Shown: positions 62,542-64,000 of the stretch, in pieces
Layout of the letters: every line of letters begins with the position of its first letter
How positions within the stretch are numbered: position 1 is the first letter of the stretch
Assembly (NCBI GenBank): GCA_028717805.1
Contig: JAQUNC010000007.1
Coordinates: 1-64,000 of the forward strand
DNA: 64,000 nucleotides
Source of the DNA: Atribacterota bacterium
GTDB lineage: Bacteria; Atribacterota; Phoenicimicrobiia; Phoenicimicrobiales; Stramentimicrobiaceae
Direction of reading: 5' to 3'
Notes under the pieces: generated by a model
The model's input: only the letters and a program-made list of their open reading frames with translations
What the model was told of the DNA's origin: nothing
Databases searched by the model: none
Made by a program: the position numbers and the translations under genes

Positions 62542-64000
62542 TCATTCTAAATTTATTTCAACCCTTCCAAATTCATCCCATTCTCGAATTTGATAATATC
62601 TCTCCAGCATTCGGTCTAATTGAGGATTCTTTTCCGCATAACCTCCTTTCACCCGGGCAGATTTTAGAAGTCTAGGAGGGAGAGTATCATCCATGCGAGT
62701 AAAGCCGATCTTGTTATTAAAAGCCCTTTTTAGATTGAACAGTTTATTTCCCAAAAGTAATAAGCCTTCAACATCCAATTCCCAATTGGTAACTAAATTC
62801 AGCCACTGGGTTATTTGTTCCGGTCCAATGCCTCCTAGAATGATAAATTTACAAATCCCCAAGGCATTCAACACTGTCATAAAATTCTGCATCTTGATCA
62901 CTAAGGCTACATTTTCTTCCCAGCTTCTTGTTGGCCCAAACCCAATGAGAGAGGGATTAAATCTGCCACTCTCTGCTATATAACTAAGACTCTCCAAATG
63001 ACAAGCTCCTCGATTTGCTGTGGCGTAATTTAAAGCCATGGTTGCCCAAAGCCGGGGATCATGAAAGGCTACTTCTAAACCTTTTACATGCATAGCAAAT
63101 TCTCTTGCGATACCCCCAATATGAGACGCAGCATTTTTAGTTCCTTCAGAAAGGATGGCACCAATAGCATCCTTGTTCGTAATTTTGGTAATCAGTTTCA
63201 ATATTGCATCCCTGTTTCCCCATTCGACCTTGATACCCCCAGTATCTTTCTCGGTGATAAGGCCATTTTCGTATGCCTCCATGGCAAAGGCAATGACACT
63301 GCCTGCAGACATAGTATCTAGACCGTATCTGTTACATAGATCAGCTGCTTCAATCAGGGTAGCTAAATCATCATTCAAGAGCATGGAACCCAGACCAGCG
63401 ATGGTTTCATATTCTGGTTGCTCTGTTTCCTCGCCCTCATATGGTCCACTTAAAATCTTTACCGTTTTTGCGCATCTGATCGGACAGGCAAAACAACTGT
63501 GATGCTTGACAAATGCTTTTTCTGCCATAGTCTGCTGGCTTATCTTCAGTGATTTTTCTTCCCAACTTGTTCCACGCCAATTCATGATGGGCAGGTCTCC
63601 AGACATTTCTGCTCCGGGAACTGAACCTGAAGTACCATAATGGGAGAAGGCTCTAGTGGCCTCTTTGATCGATGGAATATAGCCTTTGATTGAACGAATT
63701 AACGCATCCTTGTTTTCAAGGTCAACCCTTTTTGTACCCCTTACTACTATGGCCTTTAACTTCTTTGCTCCCATCACTGCACCCAATCCGCCTCTGGCTG
63801 CTACACGCATCTCATTGTACTCTGTAAACACTGAAATACCAGAAATCTTGACCAAATTTTCCCCAGCAATTCCAATACACATGGAGACTGCCTGATTATC
63901 AACTTCTTCTTTCAATCGTTTACTAGCAGTAGAATTATCTTTTCCCCATATCCTCTCAGCTGATCTTATTTCTACTTTATCATTATCTATCATAATATAT
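62542..64000 (-). CDS. Aldehyde:ferredoxin oxidoreductase, partial
   Basis: This tungsten/molybdenum bis-pterin enzyme oxidises aldehydes to acids and reduces ferredoxin. The gene runs off the right edge: the frame stays open through 64000 and the usual first 110 or so residues are missing. Visible motifs are RVAARGGLGAVMGAKKLKAI, the cluster cysteines in SCFACPIRC (CxxCxxxC), HVKGLEVAFHDPR, ATANRGACHLES and the fourth Cys in LGICKF. The MIDNDK codon near the edge aligns with an internal region, so it is not the start. It needs the cofactor made by the nearby moa/moe genes. Confidence 0.92.
   Translation of the reverse strand, partial: YIMIDNDKVEIRSAERIWGKDNSTASKRLKEEVDNQAVSMCIGIAGENLVKISGISVFTEYNEMRVAARGGLGAVMGAKKLKAIVVRGTKRVDLENKDALIRSIKGYIPSIKEATRAFSHYGTSGSVPGAEMSGDLPIMNWRGTSWEEKSLKISQQTMAEKAFVKHHSCFACPIRCAKTVKILSGPYEGEETEQPEYETIAGLGSMLLNDDLATLIEAADLCNRYGLDTMSAGSVIAFAMEAYENGLITEKDTGGIKVEWGNRDAILKLITKITNKDAIGAILSEGTKNAASHIGGIAREFAMHVKGLEVAFHDPRLWATMALNYATANRGACHLESLSYIAESGRFNPSLIGFGPTRSWEENVALVIKMQNFMTVLNALGICKFIILGGIGPEQITQWLNLVTNWELDVEGLLLLGNKLFNLKRAFNNKIGFTRMDDTLPPRLLKSARVKGGYAEKNPQLDRMLERYYQIREWDEFGRVEINLE

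Noticed and set aside
1-64000. CRISPR array, tRNA or rRNA genes
   Set aside because: No regularly spaced direct repeats, no tRNA T-loop-like segments and no rRNA-like sequence were noticed on reading either strand; a covariance-model scan would be decisive.

Overview
This AT-rich window is a bacterial chromosome segment that looks like a strict anaerobe. The signs are a tungsten/molybdenum-type aldehyde:ferredoxin oxidoreductase (AOR), an iron alcohol dehydrogenase, corrinoid methyl-transfer proteins with an electron-transfer flavoprotein, the oxygen-independent homocysteine route (DUF39 with a NIL-ferredoxin), several radical-SAM enzymes, FabK instead of FabI, and the PyrK/PyrD type 1B dihydroorotate dehydrogenase. 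An Atribacterota-like or clostridial-type bacterium would fit; the sequence alone does not settle it. No rRNA, tRNA or CRISPR array is visible. Most genes lie on the minus strand in short operons.

Layout. 0.07-4.9 kb: a BaiN-type flavoprotein, a C_GCAxxG_C_C protein, panB, a threonine dehydratase and an M20 amidohydrolase, with the decayed tail of a ridA gene just upstream. 5.2-6.9 kb: thrC with its own promoter (+). 6.9-13.7 kb: the phosphate regulon (phoU, pstB, pstA, pstC, pstS, phoR, phoB), with four 11-bp-spaced Pho-box repeats before pstS. 13.7-14.0 kb: two tandem copies of a composite intergenic repeat. 14.1-15.8 kb: a YgiQ radical-SAM protein. 16.1-18.5 kb: homocysteine synthesis (UPF0280, NIL-ferredoxin, DUF39) behind a good promoter and a structured leader. 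19.0-24.8 kb: a methyl-transfer module (MeTr, EtfA, EtfB, short MetF-like protein, corrinoid protein) and a PocR/AraC regulator. 25.0-26.1 kb: a decayed IS481-like element. 26.3-27.2 kb: a second metF (+).

27.8-36.5 kb: a B12-binding radical-SAM protein, PgeF, DUF2461, an HD-domain protein, galK, then the pyrimidine operon (pyrF, pyrK, pyrD, pyrE in transcription order). 36.5-43.4 kb: a fatty-acid operon transcribed fabH-fabK-fabD-fabG-fabF-fabZ plus a second nitronate-monooxygenase-like enzyme. It begins at a near-consensus promoter overlapped by a FapR-like palindrome, ends at a strong terminator and contains no acpP. 43.5-51.9 kb: a DapA-family aldolase, a B3/4 protein, a polyamine operon (speD, a second SpeD paralogue, speE), deoD, an HtpX protease with an EF-hand loop, an RimK-like ATP-grasp enzyme, a PEBP-family protein and nadE. 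52.0-59.4 kb: a HAD hydrolase, a LysE exporter and a molybdopterin operon (moeA, moeA-PBP fusion, moaA, moaC-MOSC fusion, mogA/moaB). 59.5-61.3 kb: decayed hbd and thiolase genes. 61.3-64 kb: an iron alcohol dehydrogenase and an AOR that runs off the right edge.

How the parts fit. Molybdopterin genes (two MoeA proteins, one fused to an anion-binding-like domain) lie beside the AOR that would use such a cofactor. The homocysteine operon, the corrinoid/MeTr/MetF-like/ETF cluster and canonical metF lie together, so this 10-kb stretch is a sulfur/one-carbon neighbourhood. The cluster is either a methyl-oxidation pathway feeding ETF or a dismantled methionine synthase. The dead hbd/thiolase pair suggests loss of a C4 acyl-CoA pathway. 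A palindromic repeat whose arms contain AGGGGA sits against the start codons of several minus-strand genes and may influence their translation.
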